Shown here: piece after piece, positions 1 to 8,375 of the stretch
Layout of the letters: each line of letters begins with the position of its first letter
Position numbering within the stretch: the stretch's first letter is position 1
Assembly: GCA_015075585.1 (NCBI GenBank)
Contig: JABTUB010000002.1
Coordinates: forward strand, 248,001-312,000
Direction of reading: 5' to 3'
DNA from: Chloracidobacterium sp.
GTDB lineage: Bacteria; Acidobacteriota; Blastocatellia; Pyrinomonadales; Pyrinomonadaceae
DNA length: 64,000 bases
Position numbers and translations under genes: made by a program
The notes under the pieces: generated by a model
What the model was told of the DNA's origin: nothing
Databases searched by the model: none
Seen by the model: the letters and a program-made list of their open reading frames with translations, nothing else

Positions 1-1769
1 TCAAGGATCGGTGAAAGACTGAGGACCGGGAAAAAGGTCAACGCGCCGACGATCAGGATCACGCTTACGAGAAGCACGGTGAAGAGCACCGTATTGACCG
101 GGAAAGTTCCGAGGCTCGGCGGCACATATTTCTTCCGGGCAAGATTTCCCGCGATCGCCAGCATCGGGATGATCATCAGAAAGCGCCCGAAGAGCATCGC
201 CAACCCTATCGTCGTGTTGTACCAGAGTGTGTTCGCATTCAGGCCGGCAAATGCCGATCCGTTGTTGGCCGTTCCGGACGTGTAAGCGTATAGAATTTCA
301 GTAAGCCCGTGTGCACCTTGATTGTTCAGCGACGTTAAGCCAAATTCGGGTGAGATCAAAGAGACAGCACTGAAAGCCAGGATCGTTAGCGGGAAGATCA
401 AAACGAACAGCATCGCCATCTTCACGTCGTAAGCCTCGATCTTTTTTCCGAGGTATTCCGGAGTTCGTCCGACCATAAGCCCGGCGATGAAAACCGTCAG
501 GATCACCATCACCAAGATCCCGTACATTCCGGCCCCGACGCCGCCAAATATGACCTCGCCGAGCTGCATATTAACGAGCGGAACCATTCCGCCGATGGGC
601 GTAAAACTGTCATGCATCGCGTTGACCGCACCGCACGACGCGTCCGTCGTAACCGTCGCGAACAGTGTCGAGCCGGCCACACCGAAGCGCGTTTCCTTGC
701 CCTCCATATTGCCGCCGACGGCCTGTTGATCTACCGTCGCCGGATAAAGCGGATTGCCCTTCGACTCGAACTGGTACGAAATGAATGCACCTGCAAAGAA
801 CAAGACCGCCATTGCTCCGAAAACTGCCCAGCCGTGCCCCTGTGATCTCACCATCCGCCCGAGCGTGTAAGTAAACCCGACGGGGATAATAAATATCAAC
901 AGCATCTGAAGCAGATTGGAGAGCGGTGTCGGATTTTCGTAAGGGTGAGCCGAGTTTGCGTTAAAGAAGCCACCGCCGTTCGTTCCGAGCATCTTTATCG
1001 CGAGCTGCGATGCGAGCGGCCCCTGGGCGATCGTCTGGGTTGTTATGTCTTTCGATTCCATGACCGTTTGGCCATCAGCGTCGGTAACGATGTTTCCGTC
1101 AGCATCCTTACTCTCCACCTCGACCGCTACGGATTCGGTAAGCTGCGCCGTCGCATATGGCTCGAAGTTTTGGATCACTCCCTGAGAAACGAAGAAAATG
1201 GCCGCAACCAGGGAGATCGGCAAGAGGACATAAAGCGTTCCGCGAGTCAGATCAACCCAAAAATTGCCGAGACGATCGGTTTCGAATCTGGAGATCGCCC
1301 GGATAAAGACGATCGCCAGCGCCATTCCGACGGCCGCGGAAACAAAATTCTGAACGGCAAGCCCGGCCATCTGCGTTAGATAGCTCATCGTTGATTCACC
1401 GCCGTAGCTTTGCCAATTCGTGTTGGTAACAAAAGATGCCGCAGTATTGAATGCCGTATCTGGTGCCACAGCACCAAGATCCTGCGGGTTTAGCGGCAAT
1501 AACGCCTGAAATCGCTGCAGCGCATAAACGCCGAGCAGAGACGCAAGACTGAACATCAACATCGCGACGCCGTACTGTTTCCAGTTCATCTCAGTTGTCG
1601 CGTCAACTCGGCAGACGGAATAGATCAGCCGCTCCGCGGGCCGAAGAATACCGTCCAAAAAGGTCTTCTTGTTCGAGTAAACTCGCTCAAGGTAAACGCC
1701 CATCGGCTTGCATAGAAGCAGAAGGATACCGAAGAAAACTAATATTTGAAAGATCCCAAAACTTGTCAT
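1..1769 (-). CDS. kdpA: Potassium-transporting ATPase subunit A (KdpA), 3' end cut by window edge
   Basis: KdpA is the K+-selective channel-like subunit of the high-affinity KdpFABC pump in the inner membrane. The reverse-strand translation begins MTSFGIFQILVFFGILLLL and is strongly hydrophobic with about ten membrane segments; motifs such as the early GVYLERVY stretch and NTAASFVTNTNWQ are typical of the family. 589 residues are visible and the last ones (LTFFPVLSLSPIL) match the usual KdpA C-terminus, so only a few residues and the stop are missing. The start ATG is at 1769. It lies 58 bases after kdpF and should be followed to the left by kdpB and kdpC, outside the window. Confidence 0.95.
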   Translation of the reverse strand, partial: MTSFGIFQILVFFGILLLLCKPMGVYLERVYSNKKTFLDGILRPAERLIYSVCRVDATTEMNWKQYGVAMLMFSLASLLGVYALQRFQALLPLNPQDLGAVAPDTAFNTAASFVTNTNWQSYGGESTMSYLTQMAGLAVQNFVSAAVGMALAIVFIRAISRFETDRLGNFWVDLTRGTLYVLLPISLVAAIFFVSQGVIQNFEPYATAQLTESVAVEVESKDADGNIVTDADGQTVMESKDITTQTIAQGPLASQLAIKMLGTNGGGFFNANSAHPYENPTPLSNLLQMLLIFIIPVGFTYTLGRMVRSQGHGWAVFGAMAVLFFAGAFISYQFESKGNPLYPATVDQQAVGGNMEGKETRFGVAGSTLFATVTTDASCGAVNAMHDSFTPIGGMVPLVNMQLGEVIFGGVGAGMYGILVMVILTVFIAGLMVGRTPEYLGKKIEAYDVKMAMLFVLIFPLTILAFSAVSLISPEFGLTSLNNQGAHGLTEILYAYTSGTANNGSAFAGLNANTLWYNTTIGLAMLFGRFLMIIPMLAIAGNLARKKYVPPSLGTFPVNTVLFTVLLVSVILIVGALTFFPVLSLSPIL

Positions 1770-1827
1770 AAAAAATTTCGACGAGAGCAAACCGATCGGC
1801 GTTTAGCGATCGCCGTGCCTCAAGTGT

Positions 1828-1917
1828 CTAAAACTTCTCCGGCCGCAGTAGTGCGTACACGAGATAAACAAAAAGTAGGGCCACGCAAATTGAGGCCAGC
1901 ATCGTTTCCAATGTCAT
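1828..1917 (-). CDS. kdpF: KdpF small subunit (29 aa)
   Basis: A 29-residue single-span membrane peptide, MTLETMLASICVALLFVYLV followed by YALLRPEKF. KdpF stabilises the KdpABC complex; the family is about 25-30 residues and has this hydrophobic helix followed by a short Y-A-L-(L/I)-x-(P/A)-E-x-F tail. The start ATG (1917) shares its A with the stop of the upstream micro-ORF (TGATG), and a GGAGG ribosome site lies just upstream inside that ORF. Too short for standard gene callers. Position between the regulator genes and kdpA agrees with the assignment. Confidence 0.88.
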   Translation of the reverse strand: MTLETMLASICVALLFVYLVYALLRPEKF

Positions 1918-2018
1918 CACTTTTCCTCCGCCTTCTTCATCGATCCGCATCCAATAAGGTAGAGGATCGACAACAGGCAAAAGCCAACGATCACCGCAAT
2001 GTAAATTACATCCTGCAT
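1917..2018 (-). CDS. Kdp-associated membrane micro-protein (33 aa)
   Basis: A 33-residue ORF starting MQDVIYIAVIVGFCLLSILY and ending in a Cys-containing, Lys/Glu-rich tail (GCGSMKKAEEK). One predicted membrane helix with a short cytoplasmic or periplasmic tail. A GGAG site sits about 7 bases before the ATG at 2018, and the stop overlaps the kdpF start by one base, so the two are probably translationally coupled. I recall short MQDV-like peptides just upstream of kdpF in other phyla, but they have no assigned function that I know. Most likely an accessory or regulatory peptide of the Kdp complex; that role is inferred from position only. Confidence 0.7.
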   Translation of the reverse strand: MQDVIYIAVIVGFCLLSILYLIGCGSMKKAEEK

Positions 2019-2030
2019 AAGTTTCTCCAA

Positions 2031-2750
2031 TTAATTAAGATTGATCCCGATAGCGGCGTAGAAGAAATGATTTCCGCTTCGCGTGCCGGCATTGCCGATC
2101 GAGTAGCCGAAATAGCCGGTCACTTTCGGATGCGGTTTGAACGCAATGCCGGGCGTGAAATAGCCGGCGGCGTGTTTGCCCGTGTACCAATCGGCGTTTA
2201 TGTTTAGGTACTTGCTTACGCTTTGCTCAAACCCGAACTGCCCGCCGGCACGACTCGCGTCTTGAGCGACGACGTTTTTGGTGAAATGATAAGCGCCCGC
2301 TGTCAGCCGCGTGCCGGTTTTGAAGGACTTGCTCACCTGTGCGTAGGCGTAGTTGCCGACGTTGTACGATCTGTTCCGGATCGGAATGAATACATTGTCG
2401 CCGACCACGATCGACACGCCGCTTTTTTCATTGTGGTACGGCCGCCATTTTACGGCCGGAACAAGCGTTGTCGAATCGACTCCGGGTTGAACATTGCCCG
2501 TCACGTTCAGTCCGATCTCGACATTTCGTCCGGCGCCGGCCACAATGCGCGGAACGAACGACGAAAACCGCCCGACCGCGACTTCCGTATTTGGTTTGAA
2601 CGTTGCGTCAAATTCAACATACACCTTGCCCTTGTCCAGAATATCCGACGACGGCATATTAAAAATGGTCTGCTGCCCAAAGGCCGGATACGCGAATACC
2701 AAAATTGGGAACAAACTTGTAAATAAACTGGCTATAGTTGCTTTCCACAT
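2031..2750 (-). CDS. Secreted outer-membrane beta-barrel-like protein in the kdp operon
   Basis: 239 residues. An N-terminal signal peptide (about residues 1-25, hydrophobic core ending AYPAFGQQ) is followed by alternating hydrophobic/polar strands rich in Gly, Tyr and Phe, with no internal long hydrophobic helix, as expected for an outer-membrane beta-barrel. No specific family recognised. It lies between the membrane protein at 2813 and the Kdp micro-ORF, all on the minus strand, with only 12 bases to the micro-ORF start, so it is probably cotranscribed with kdpFA. It might help K+ cross the outer membrane, but this is only a guess from context. Confidence 0.7.
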   Translation of the reverse strand: MWKATIASLFTSLFPILVFAYPAFGQQTIFNMPSSDILDKGKVYVEFDATFKPNTEVAVGRFSSFVPRIVAGAGRNVEIGLNVTGNVQPGVDSTTLVPAVKWRPYHNEKSGVSIVVGDNVFIPIRNRSYNVGNYAYAQVSKSFKTGTRLTAGAYHFTKNVVAQDASRAGGQFGFEQSVSKYLNINADWYTGKHAAGYFTPGIAFKPHPKVTGYFGYSIGNAGTRSGNHFFYAAIGINLN

Positions 2751-2812
2751 ATTTTTTCTTTCGTTTGATTCGCTCGTGATCAGCGTCTGCGGCGCGCTGT
2801 AAACCTCTCACT

Positions 2813-3145
2813 TTACTGACTAAGCCCCGATCGCTTAAATTGCTCAGCACTTAACCCGATATCTAACGCGCCGATCTTGTCCATTGCGTGGGCGGCCAGC
2901 ATTAAGAGTGGAAATGCACTGGCGACCAATACTGTTCCCGCTACGTCAAGACTCGGCCATGCCCCATGCTCGCCAACCAGCGTAAATGCACTTATGCCGG
3001 CGCCTAATAGACCCGATGTAAGTCCCAGCGTTCCAGTCAAAAAAAGAGTGCTCAACCAAAATCTGCGGCGGTTCAGATTGGCCACTTCGGCCGATATTTG
3101 GCCGTGAGCGGATAACGAAAATCGACGTGCTTCGCAAGTGATCAT
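2813..3145 (-). CDS. Small inner-membrane protein, function unknown
   Basis: 110 residues from the ATG at 3145, which has a GAGG site about 6 bases upstream; a GTG five codons earlier (3160) is the alternative start. After a basic N-terminal segment (NRRRFW) there are two hydrophobic helices, roughly residues 30-57 and 68-90, so it is a two-span membrane protein. I do not recognise a family. It lies between kdpE and the outer-membrane protein gene on the same strand and may belong to the kdp transcription unit. Confidence 0.6.
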   Translation of the reverse strand: MITCEARRFSLSAHGQISAEVANLNRRRFWLSTLFLTGTLGLTSGLLGAGISAFTLVGEHGAWPSLDVAGTVLVASAFPLLMLAAHAMDKIGALDIGLSAEQFKRSGLSQ

Positions 3146-3231
3146 AAATGCCTCGGACACGACGGATCATGTCCACAGGCGCTAGATTACCTGCCGATCA
3201 ATAAAGACGGAGAAAAGAGAAAATAAAAAGA

Positions 3232-3927
3232 TTATAAAGATTCGTTGTGGTCCGGAACGAAGCGATATCCGACCCAAGGTTCGGTTCGAATATACTCAGG
3301 GCGGGCGGGATCAAGCTCTATCTTTTTGCGGAGATTGCCAAGGAATACGCGCAAATACTCGATCTGCTCCGAGTAATTTGGCCCCCAGATCGCAGAGAGA
3401 ATAGATCGATGGGTGAGGACACGGCCGGGATGCTTTATCATATGATGCAGCAGATCAAATTCCTTCGGCGTGAGCCGTACCTCAGCACCTCGAACTCGCA
3501 CAAGATGACGCTCGACATCAACCACGAAGTCGCCAATCTCAATATAGTTGTCTAACCGATCGTTTGGAGCTCGACGGAGGATCGCCCTTATCCGTGCAAC
3601 CAGTTCTTCCATGCCAAATGGTTTAGTAACGTAATCGTCCGCGCCGCTTTCGAGGGCTGCTACCTTTGTTCTCTCTTCGCCCCTGACCGAGAGGACGATT
3701 ATGGGCACCTTCGATATCTTTCGCAGTTCGACACAAAGCTCGAGTCCTGACATTTCCGGCATCTGGAGATCAGTGATCACCAGATCGGGGCCGAAATCCC
3801 TAAAGGTATCGAGCGCCTCAGTACCATCTCGCGCCGTCCGAACATCGAACTGATGCGCCTTGAGCCCAAGGCGAAGAGCATTCGTAATTTGGCTCTCATC
3901 ATCAACGATCAGTACGCGACTAGGCAT
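3232..3927 (-). CDS. kdpE: KdpE response regulator (OmpR family)
   Basis: 231 residues from the ATG at 3927. Receiver domain (about 3-115) has the acidic pair D9/D10, phosphoacceptor D53 in ITDLQMP and the conserved K102 in VTKPF; the C-terminal winged helix (about 135-225) ends in the typical GYRFVPD. A longer open frame continues upstream but only as a shadow over kdpD. The start overlaps the kdpD stop by 8 bases (ATGCCTAG), a tight translational coupling. Expected role: phosphorylated by KdpD under K+ limitation and activating the kdpFA promoter downstream. Confidence 0.93.
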   Translation of the reverse strand: MPSRVLIVDDESQITNALRLGLKAHQFDVRTARDGTEALDTFRDFGPDLVITDLQMPEMSGLELCVELRKISKVPIIVLSVRGEERTKVAALESGADDYVTKPFGMEELVARIRAILRRAPNDRLDNYIEIGDFVVDVERHLVRVRGAEVRLTPKEFDLLHHMIKHPGRVLTHRSILSAIWGPNYSEQIEYLRVFLGNLRKKIELDPARPEYIRTEPWVGYRFVPDHNESL

Positions 3928-5119
3928 TCGTTTCCCCCGATCCATCATCCATGGGAACTTCATTGTCGCCAATCGGAAACCGGAAGACAAAACGTGTTGA
4001 GTACTCGTCCTGGCCGTCGGTAACCCAAACTGAGCCGTTTTGGGATTCGGCAAGTCCTCTCGCGATCGCCAAACCGACACCAAGTCCGGTAATGTCGTCA
4101 TGTCTCTTCTCGGGCGCTCGCCGGAAGAACTTCGCGAAGATCTTTTCTCGGAACTCAGCCGGGATACCCGGTCCTTGGTCCTCGACAGAAACCTCGATAT
4201 TGTCACGGGGAGAGCGTTCGACCGTTATGCGAATTGGTTTTTCCGACGGAAAATATTTTGCAGCATTGTCGAGGAACAGATACAGTATCTCTTCGACCGC
4301 AACCCCATTTACGCAGACGGCGGGAAGTTCATCTTCGACACGAAGGTTGATCCGCCGATCATTTAGCCGCTCCCTCATTCGCTCGAGCACTGACTCGATG
4401 ATCTCCGATACTTGGTGCCATGATCGGCTATTGTCAACGCTGCCTCCTTCCAATTTCGCGAGATCCACGATGCCGCCGATAAACGCATCGAGACGATCAG
4501 TTTCGTTGTCGATGATCTCAAGAAGGGCGTCGCGTCCAACCTCGTCGATCACTACATTCGGAGCGCGACCGGCACGCGTCGAGGAACCTTCAAGTAACGT
4601 GGTTACAGATGCCTTTATCGAGGTTAATGGAGTGCGAAGGTCGTGGGTGACTGCGTCGAGCAAAGCTGATTTTAATTGCTCGCTTTGCCTTAGAGCCTCC
4701 GCTTCGCTCGCCTGCTTGAAAGCAACCTTAAGCTCCTGATACAGGCGTTCGATCTCCCTTCGACGCATTTCTGATTCGTCCGTGCGCCTCCTTGCGTAAG
4801 CAGATAGTTGGCCGGCGATGACAGCCGTGATCAGGAAAGCCCCTAAAGCAACCCAATTTTGCGGGTCTGAGATGGTGAGAGCAAAAATGGGTGGTAGGAA
4901 GAAGTAATTGAAAAAAACGACGCCGATCCCCGCTGCGACTAATGCCGGGTACGTGCCGAACAAAGTGGCAACCGAAAGAACGACGATCAGTAGGGAAAGT
5001 GCAACCGTCGTCGTGTTTATGGTCTCACGAAACGGAGCCAACGCCGCGGTGATCGCGACCATACCGGCAATCGCCGCGAAATAGCCGCGCAGTTCCTTTA
5101 TGTGCGTCGGTCGCTTCAT
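3920..5119 (-). CDS. kdpD: Short KdpD-type sensor histidine kinase lacking the N-terminal KdpD/USP region
   Basis: 399 residues against roughly 850-900 for full KdpD. It begins directly with a DUF4118-like membrane region of about four helices (residues 12-105), then a coiled linker, a HisKA domain with phosphoacceptor H159 in THDLRTPLTS, and a HATPase domain with N-box (DNAAKYF), G1 (DQGPGIP) and G2 (GLGVGLAIA) motifs. The cytoplasmic KdpD and Usp domains that sense K+ or c-di-AMP are missing from this ORF and not seen upstream. Its partner kdpE overlaps it. Either this species uses the membrane region alone or a separate N-terminal subunit is encoded elsewhere. Confidence 0.88.
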   Translation of the reverse strand: MKRPTHIKELRGYFAAIAGMVAITAALAPFRETINTTTVALSLLIVVLSVATLFGTYPALVAAGIGVVFFNYFFLPPIFALTISDPQNWVALGAFLITAVIAGQLSAYARRRTDESEMRRREIERLYQELKVAFKQASEAEALRQSEQLKSALLDAVTHDLRTPLTSIKASVTTLLEGSSTRAGRAPNVVIDEVGRDALLEIIDNETDRLDAFIGGIVDLAKLEGGSVDNSRSWHQVSEIIESVLERMRERLNDRRINLRVEDELPAVCVNGVAVEEILYLFLDNAAKYFPSEKPIRITVERSPRDNIEVSVEDQGPGIPAEFREKIFAKFFRRAPEKRHDDITGLGVGLAIARGLAESQNGSVWVTDGQDEYSTRFVFRFPIGDNEVPMDDGSGETNA

Positions 5120-5473
5120 AATGAATAGATCATGGTTTGCCCGCTCCGAGAATGTAAATGACTGCGAATCGGACCACTAAATCGATCTGCGATCCCGCGA
5201 TCTTCATAGCAGTTTCAAATCATACTGATCCGTTCGTGCATCATCAACCATTTGCTAATCGAGATCACCGGTGAGAAACAATTGGGAAATCGCATTGTAC
5301 TTAGTGATGCACTCTTTCCGTCGAAACATTGTGTCGTTATCGACCGAGCAAGTTCAGCGTTGGTCGAACAATGCTAAAGACCTTAATCCACCGTCCACGC
5401 AGACAACAACGGATGAAAACTATGAAGTGCCGGAACGAAAAACGTGCCGCCGACACGCGATCGAAAGGTCGGA
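5120..5473. other. Intergenic stretch upstream of kdpD
   Basis: About 350 bases between the kdpD start and the tRNA-Leu gene. Open frames here are short, lack ribosome sites and have no recognisable protein content; one forward frame runs on through the tRNA and is a shadow. The region should hold the kdpD promoter on the minus strand, but I cannot point to convincing -35/-10 elements. Confidence 0.4.
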
Positions 5474-5560
5474 TGGTGCTGAGGGCGGGAATCGAACCCG
5501 CACGCCCCTAAGGACACGGGATTTTAAGTCCCGGGCGTCTACCAATTCCGCCACCCCAGC
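5474..5560 (-). tRNA. tRNA-Leu (anticodon UAA)
   Basis: Read on the minus strand, the 7-bp acceptor GCTGGGG pairs with CCTCAGC (one G.U), followed by discriminator A and an encoded CCA. The D-arm GGCGGAATTGGTAGACGC, the anticodon stem CGGGA/TCCCG with loop CTTAAAA (anticodon TAA at 5524-5526), a long variable arm and the T-arm GGGTTCGATTCCC are all present. The long variable arm and the D-arm sequence are those of class II leucine tRNAs. Confidence 0.95.
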
Positions 5561-5645
5561 ACGTTTCAGAGATTATCACGTCGCCATAGGCTTCGACAAA
5601 AGCCTGTTGTCCGGCGATATGGTAAACTTAGCTTTACGTGTCGTT

Positions 5646-6113
5646 ATGGGTAACCTGTTGTGGATCGTTTGGCTTGTGCTTGGCATTGCGCTGATCGTCG
5701 CTGAGATATTCACGCTTGGCTTCGTGCTGTTCTGGTTCGGGGTCGGTGCGATCGCTGCGATGGTAATGAGCCTATTCGGATTTGGCCTTGGTTGGCAGTT
5801 CGTTACATTTGCCGTCGTGTCCACCTTTCTGACGATACTTTCGCGAACCATTTTCGTATCCTACCTGCCGCAGAGCGGCGGCGGAATTAAAACGGGTGTT
5901 GACGCGCTTCCCGGACAGATAGGCACCGTTTCATCCGCAAGCCAAGGAGCGTTAAAGGAAGGTGCTGTAAGGGTTTACGGCTCTGTTTGGACCGCATTTC
6001 CGATCGATGACGAGGATATTCTGACCGAAGGCGAAAAGGTCGAGGTCGTCGAGGTACGCGGCTCATCGATCTATGTGCGGCCGGTTCGAAAGGAACTGCC
6101 GGGCTGGCGCTAG
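5646..6113 (+). CDS. NfeD-family membrane protein
   Basis: 155 residues from ATG 5646 (ATG 5619 in the same frame is an alternative; neither has a clear ribosome site). Three closely spaced hydrophobic helices (about residues 3-75) are followed by a soluble OB-fold-like domain with GQIGTVSS and a typical GEKVEVVEVRG segment, the arrangement of short NfeD proteins, which work with membrane-microdomain SPFH proteins in envelope quality control. No stomatin partner is adjacent. The open frame extends upstream across the tRNA, so that extension is discounted. Converges on the PP2C gene. Confidence 0.85.
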   Translation: MGNLLWIVWLVLGIALIVAEIFTLGFVLFWFGVGAIAAMVMSLFGFGLGWQFVTFAVVSTFLTILSRTIFVSYLPQSGGGIKTGVDALPGQIGTVSSASQGALKEGAVRVYGSVWTAFPIDDEDILTEGEKVEVVEVRGSSIYVRPVRKELPGWR

Positions 6114-6134
6114 AAACGCACTATTGCCAAAGGT

Positions 6135-7112
6135 TCAAAGTATCTCTGCTGTATCTTGCTCCGCCGTATCGTGGATGCCGCCAAGTTCGAGGAATTCGAG
6201 CTTGACCTCTTCACCTTCCGGTTCAGGCAGGTCTTCGCCCTTAAACCTCGCAATAATAACGGTAATATTGTCTTCACCGCCGTTCTCGTTCGCTTTCTGT
6301 ACAAGATCGACGCATGCATTTTGTAATGCGTCGATGTTCTCGGCAATAGCGTGCTGCATATCCGCTGCCGTAACCTTATTGGAAAGGCCGTCGCTGCACA
6401 GTAAAAATACATCGCCATTGTGAGGAGTAACCCTGACCGAGACCGGATAGATCTCATTCTGGGCGCCGAGGGCCTGCAGAATGACATTCTTTAATGAGTG
6501 TGTCTCAGCCTCTTCGGGTGATATTTGCTGAGCATCAATGAGCTGCTGCACTAGCGACTGGTCTTTTGTAACCTGATAGATCTTACCGCTTCTGACCAAA
6601 TAGGCCCGGCTGTCGCCGACCTGAATAATATCCGCTGCGTTCGGCGTTACGCCCAATCCGGTAAAGGTGGCTCCCATTCCTTGATACTGCGGCTCAGAGC
6701 GGCCTTGATCGTGTATGAGGAGGTTTGCATTCACGGTTGCATCGTAGAGTTTTATGATCAGGTGATGATCTTGATTGTCAGGCGTGATCGTCTCATCAAC
6801 CGAAACATCAAGCATCCGTTCGCTTACGCTCTCGACGGCCATAGTACTAGCGACCTCGCCCGCAAGTGCGCCGCCCATACCGTCGGACACGGCAATGACG
6901 ATGCCGTTATCGTCAACCGTAAAACTCTGCGATTCGATGACGAACTCGCTGTCGTCCTGCGAGCTGGTCCAGAGTTTTTCCTCGCCGATATTGAGCAGGA
7001 GATAATTATCCTCGTTGCCCTTACGTACTCGGCCGACATGCGACGTCGCGTGGACTTCTACAGTGAACATAGTTGCATGCACGAGTTTATCTTCTCGCGA
7101 AACATCATTCAA
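6135..7112 (-). CDS. PP2C-type serine/threonine protein phosphatase
   Basis: 325 residues. Metal-binding and catalytic PP2C motifs occur in order: RKGNEDN (30-36), SDGMGG (76-81), GDSRAYL (166-172), CSDGLSN (239-245) and GGEDNITVI (278-286). It dephosphorylates Ser/Thr-phosphoproteins with two Mg/Mn ions, usually opposing an Hanks-type kinase; no kinase is in the window. An acidic C-terminal tail of about 35 residues follows the domain. The start at 7112 is 4 bases after the stop of the upstream PLP enzyme, so the two are likely cotranscribed; an internal ATG at 7070 is an equally plausible start because homology begins there. Confidence 0.92.
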   Translation of the reverse strand: MNDVSREDKLVHATMFTVEVHATSHVGRVRKGNEDNYLLLNIGEEKLWTSSQDDSEFVIESQSFTVDDNGIVIAVSDGMGGALAGEVASTMAVESVSERMLDVSVDETITPDNQDHHLIIKLYDATVNANLLIHDQGRSEPQYQGMGATFTGLGVTPNAADIIQVGDSRAYLVRSGKIYQVTKDQSLVQQLIDAQQISPEEAETHSLKNVILQALGAQNEIYPVSVRVTPHNGDVFLLCSDGLSNKVTAADMQHAIAENIDALQNACVDLVQKANENGGEDNITVIIARFKGEDLPEPEGEEVKLEFLELGGIHDTAEQDTAEIL

Positions 7113-7116
7113 GAAC

Positions 7117-8250
7117 CTAACTTAATGCCTGATCCAGATCGGTGATTATATCCTCAATATCCTCGATGCCGACAGAGATGCGTACAAGCCCGTCAGTTAT
7201 GCCAAGGCTCCGTCGTTTCTCTTCCGGTACGGAAGCGTGCGTCATTGACGCCGGATGCGATATAAGCGTTTCGACACCTCCGAGGCTTTCGCCGAGAGTA
7301 CAAAGTTTGACGGACTCAAGAACTTTTTTTGCGTTAGCAAGTGAACCGGTCTCAAACGACACCATTCCTCCGAAGCCTGACTGCTGGCGTTTTGCAAGCT
7401 CATGCTGCGGGTGCGAGACAAGGCCGGGATAATAGACCTTTTCGACCTTCGGGTGCTCGGTAAGAAAATTAGCCACGACACGTCCGTTACGGTCGTGAGC
7501 CTCCATTCTGACCGCAAGTGTTTTCGTACCGCGAAGCACGAGGAACGAATCGAAGGGCGACAGGATAGCACCTATACTGTTCTGCACGAATGCTATCCAC
7601 TCAGCATCCTTTTCATCGCTTAGAGCGACGAAACCGCCGACACTGTCGCTGTGGCCGTTCAAATATTTTGTCGTCGAGTGAACTACGATATCAACGCCGT
7701 GTTCGATCGGGCGTTGGAAGTATGGCGACATAAAGGTGTTGTCGCAAACGACCCTGGCGCCGTGAGCGTGAGCAACGCCCGAAACGGCCGCAAGATCGGT
7801 TACGGACATAACCGGATTGGTCGGCGTCTCGACAAAGAGCATTTTCGTGTTCGGCTTGAAAGCACCGTCGATGCCTTCCGCATCGGTCGTATCGACGAGA
7901 TCGAACTCGATACCGTAATTTGTGAGCACTTTGTTAAAGAGCCTGAACGTCCCGCCGTATGTGTTATCGCCAAGCAGAACATGGTCACCCGCTTTTACGA
8001 GCTTCAGCACAGTGTCGATCGCTGCCATCCCCGACGCGAATGCATAGCCGAACTTCGCTCCCTCTAGCGCAGCGATATTCTTTTCAAGTGCGGTTCGCGT
8101 CGGATTCTGAGTACGTGCGTATTCAAAGCCTTTATGGCGGCCAAGACCTTCTTGGGCATAGGTCGATGTCTGGTAGATCGGGACGCTGACCGCACCTGTC
8201 GTAGGATCGGGTTCATTTCCCGCGTGAATGGCCTTTGTTGAAAAACCCAT
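7117..8250 (-). CDS. metB: Cystathionine gamma-synthase / gamma-lyase (Cys/Met PLP enzyme)
   Basis: 377 residues, normal for the Cys/Met metabolism PLP family. K195 in HSTTKYLNGHSD is the expected PLP Schiff-base lysine; SGMAAID, the VCDNTF aspartate and the N-terminal active-site YARTQNPTR segment are conserved. It acts in transsulfuration, either joining an activated homoserine and Cys or cleaving cystathionine; sequence alone does not separate synthase from lyase. Divergent from the LysR regulator with 125 bases between, which suggests control by that regulator. Confidence 0.9.
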   Translation of the reverse strand: MGFSTKAIHAGNEPDPTTGAVSVPIYQTSTYAQEGLGRHKGFEYARTQNPTRTALEKNIAALEGAKFGYAFASGMAAIDTVLKLVKAGDHVLLGDNTYGGTFRLFNKVLTNYGIEFDLVDTTDAEGIDGAFKPNTKMLFVETPTNPVMSVTDLAAVSGVAHAHGARVVCDNTFMSPYFQRPIEHGVDIVVHSTTKYLNGHSDSVGGFVALSDEKDAEWIAFVQNSIGAILSPFDSFLVLRGTKTLAVRMEAHDRNGRVVANFLTEHPKVEKVYYPGLVSHPQHELAKRQQSGFGGMVSFETGSLANAKKVLESVKLCTLGESLGGVETLISHPASMTHASVPEEKRRSLGITDGLVRISVGIEDIEDIITDLDQALS

Positions 8251-8375
8251 AAGTAAGAAGCCTATATTTTAGCCTATTTATACCTTTGCCCGCTATTCAC
8301 GCCTTAGGAATATCACTCTAATTATTGCCGTCGCATCAAACATTTATTATTCTATAGTTATCATAAGTCGTACTA
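8251..8375. promoter_or_regulatory. Divergent promoter region of the PLP enzyme and LysR genes
   Basis: 125 bp AT-rich spacer between two divergent starts. LysR regulators often bind such a spacer and control the neighbouring gene; I could not assign a definite T-N11-A site, so this is a positional call. Confidence 0.35.

Noticed and set aside
1746-2726. Forward-strand open frames across the kdp micro-genes and the beta-barrel gene
   Set aside because: They are opposite-strand shadows: no domain content, no ribosome site, and they oppose clearly coding minus-strand genes.
3928-4206. Upstream extension of kdpE to 324 residues
   Set aside because: The receiver domain starts at MPSRVLIVDD; the extension is a shadow over kdpD.
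5271-5645. Upstream extension of the NfeD gene (280-aa open frame)
   Set aside because: It runs through the tRNA-Leu gene and has no homology-like content; only the last 155 codons are coding.
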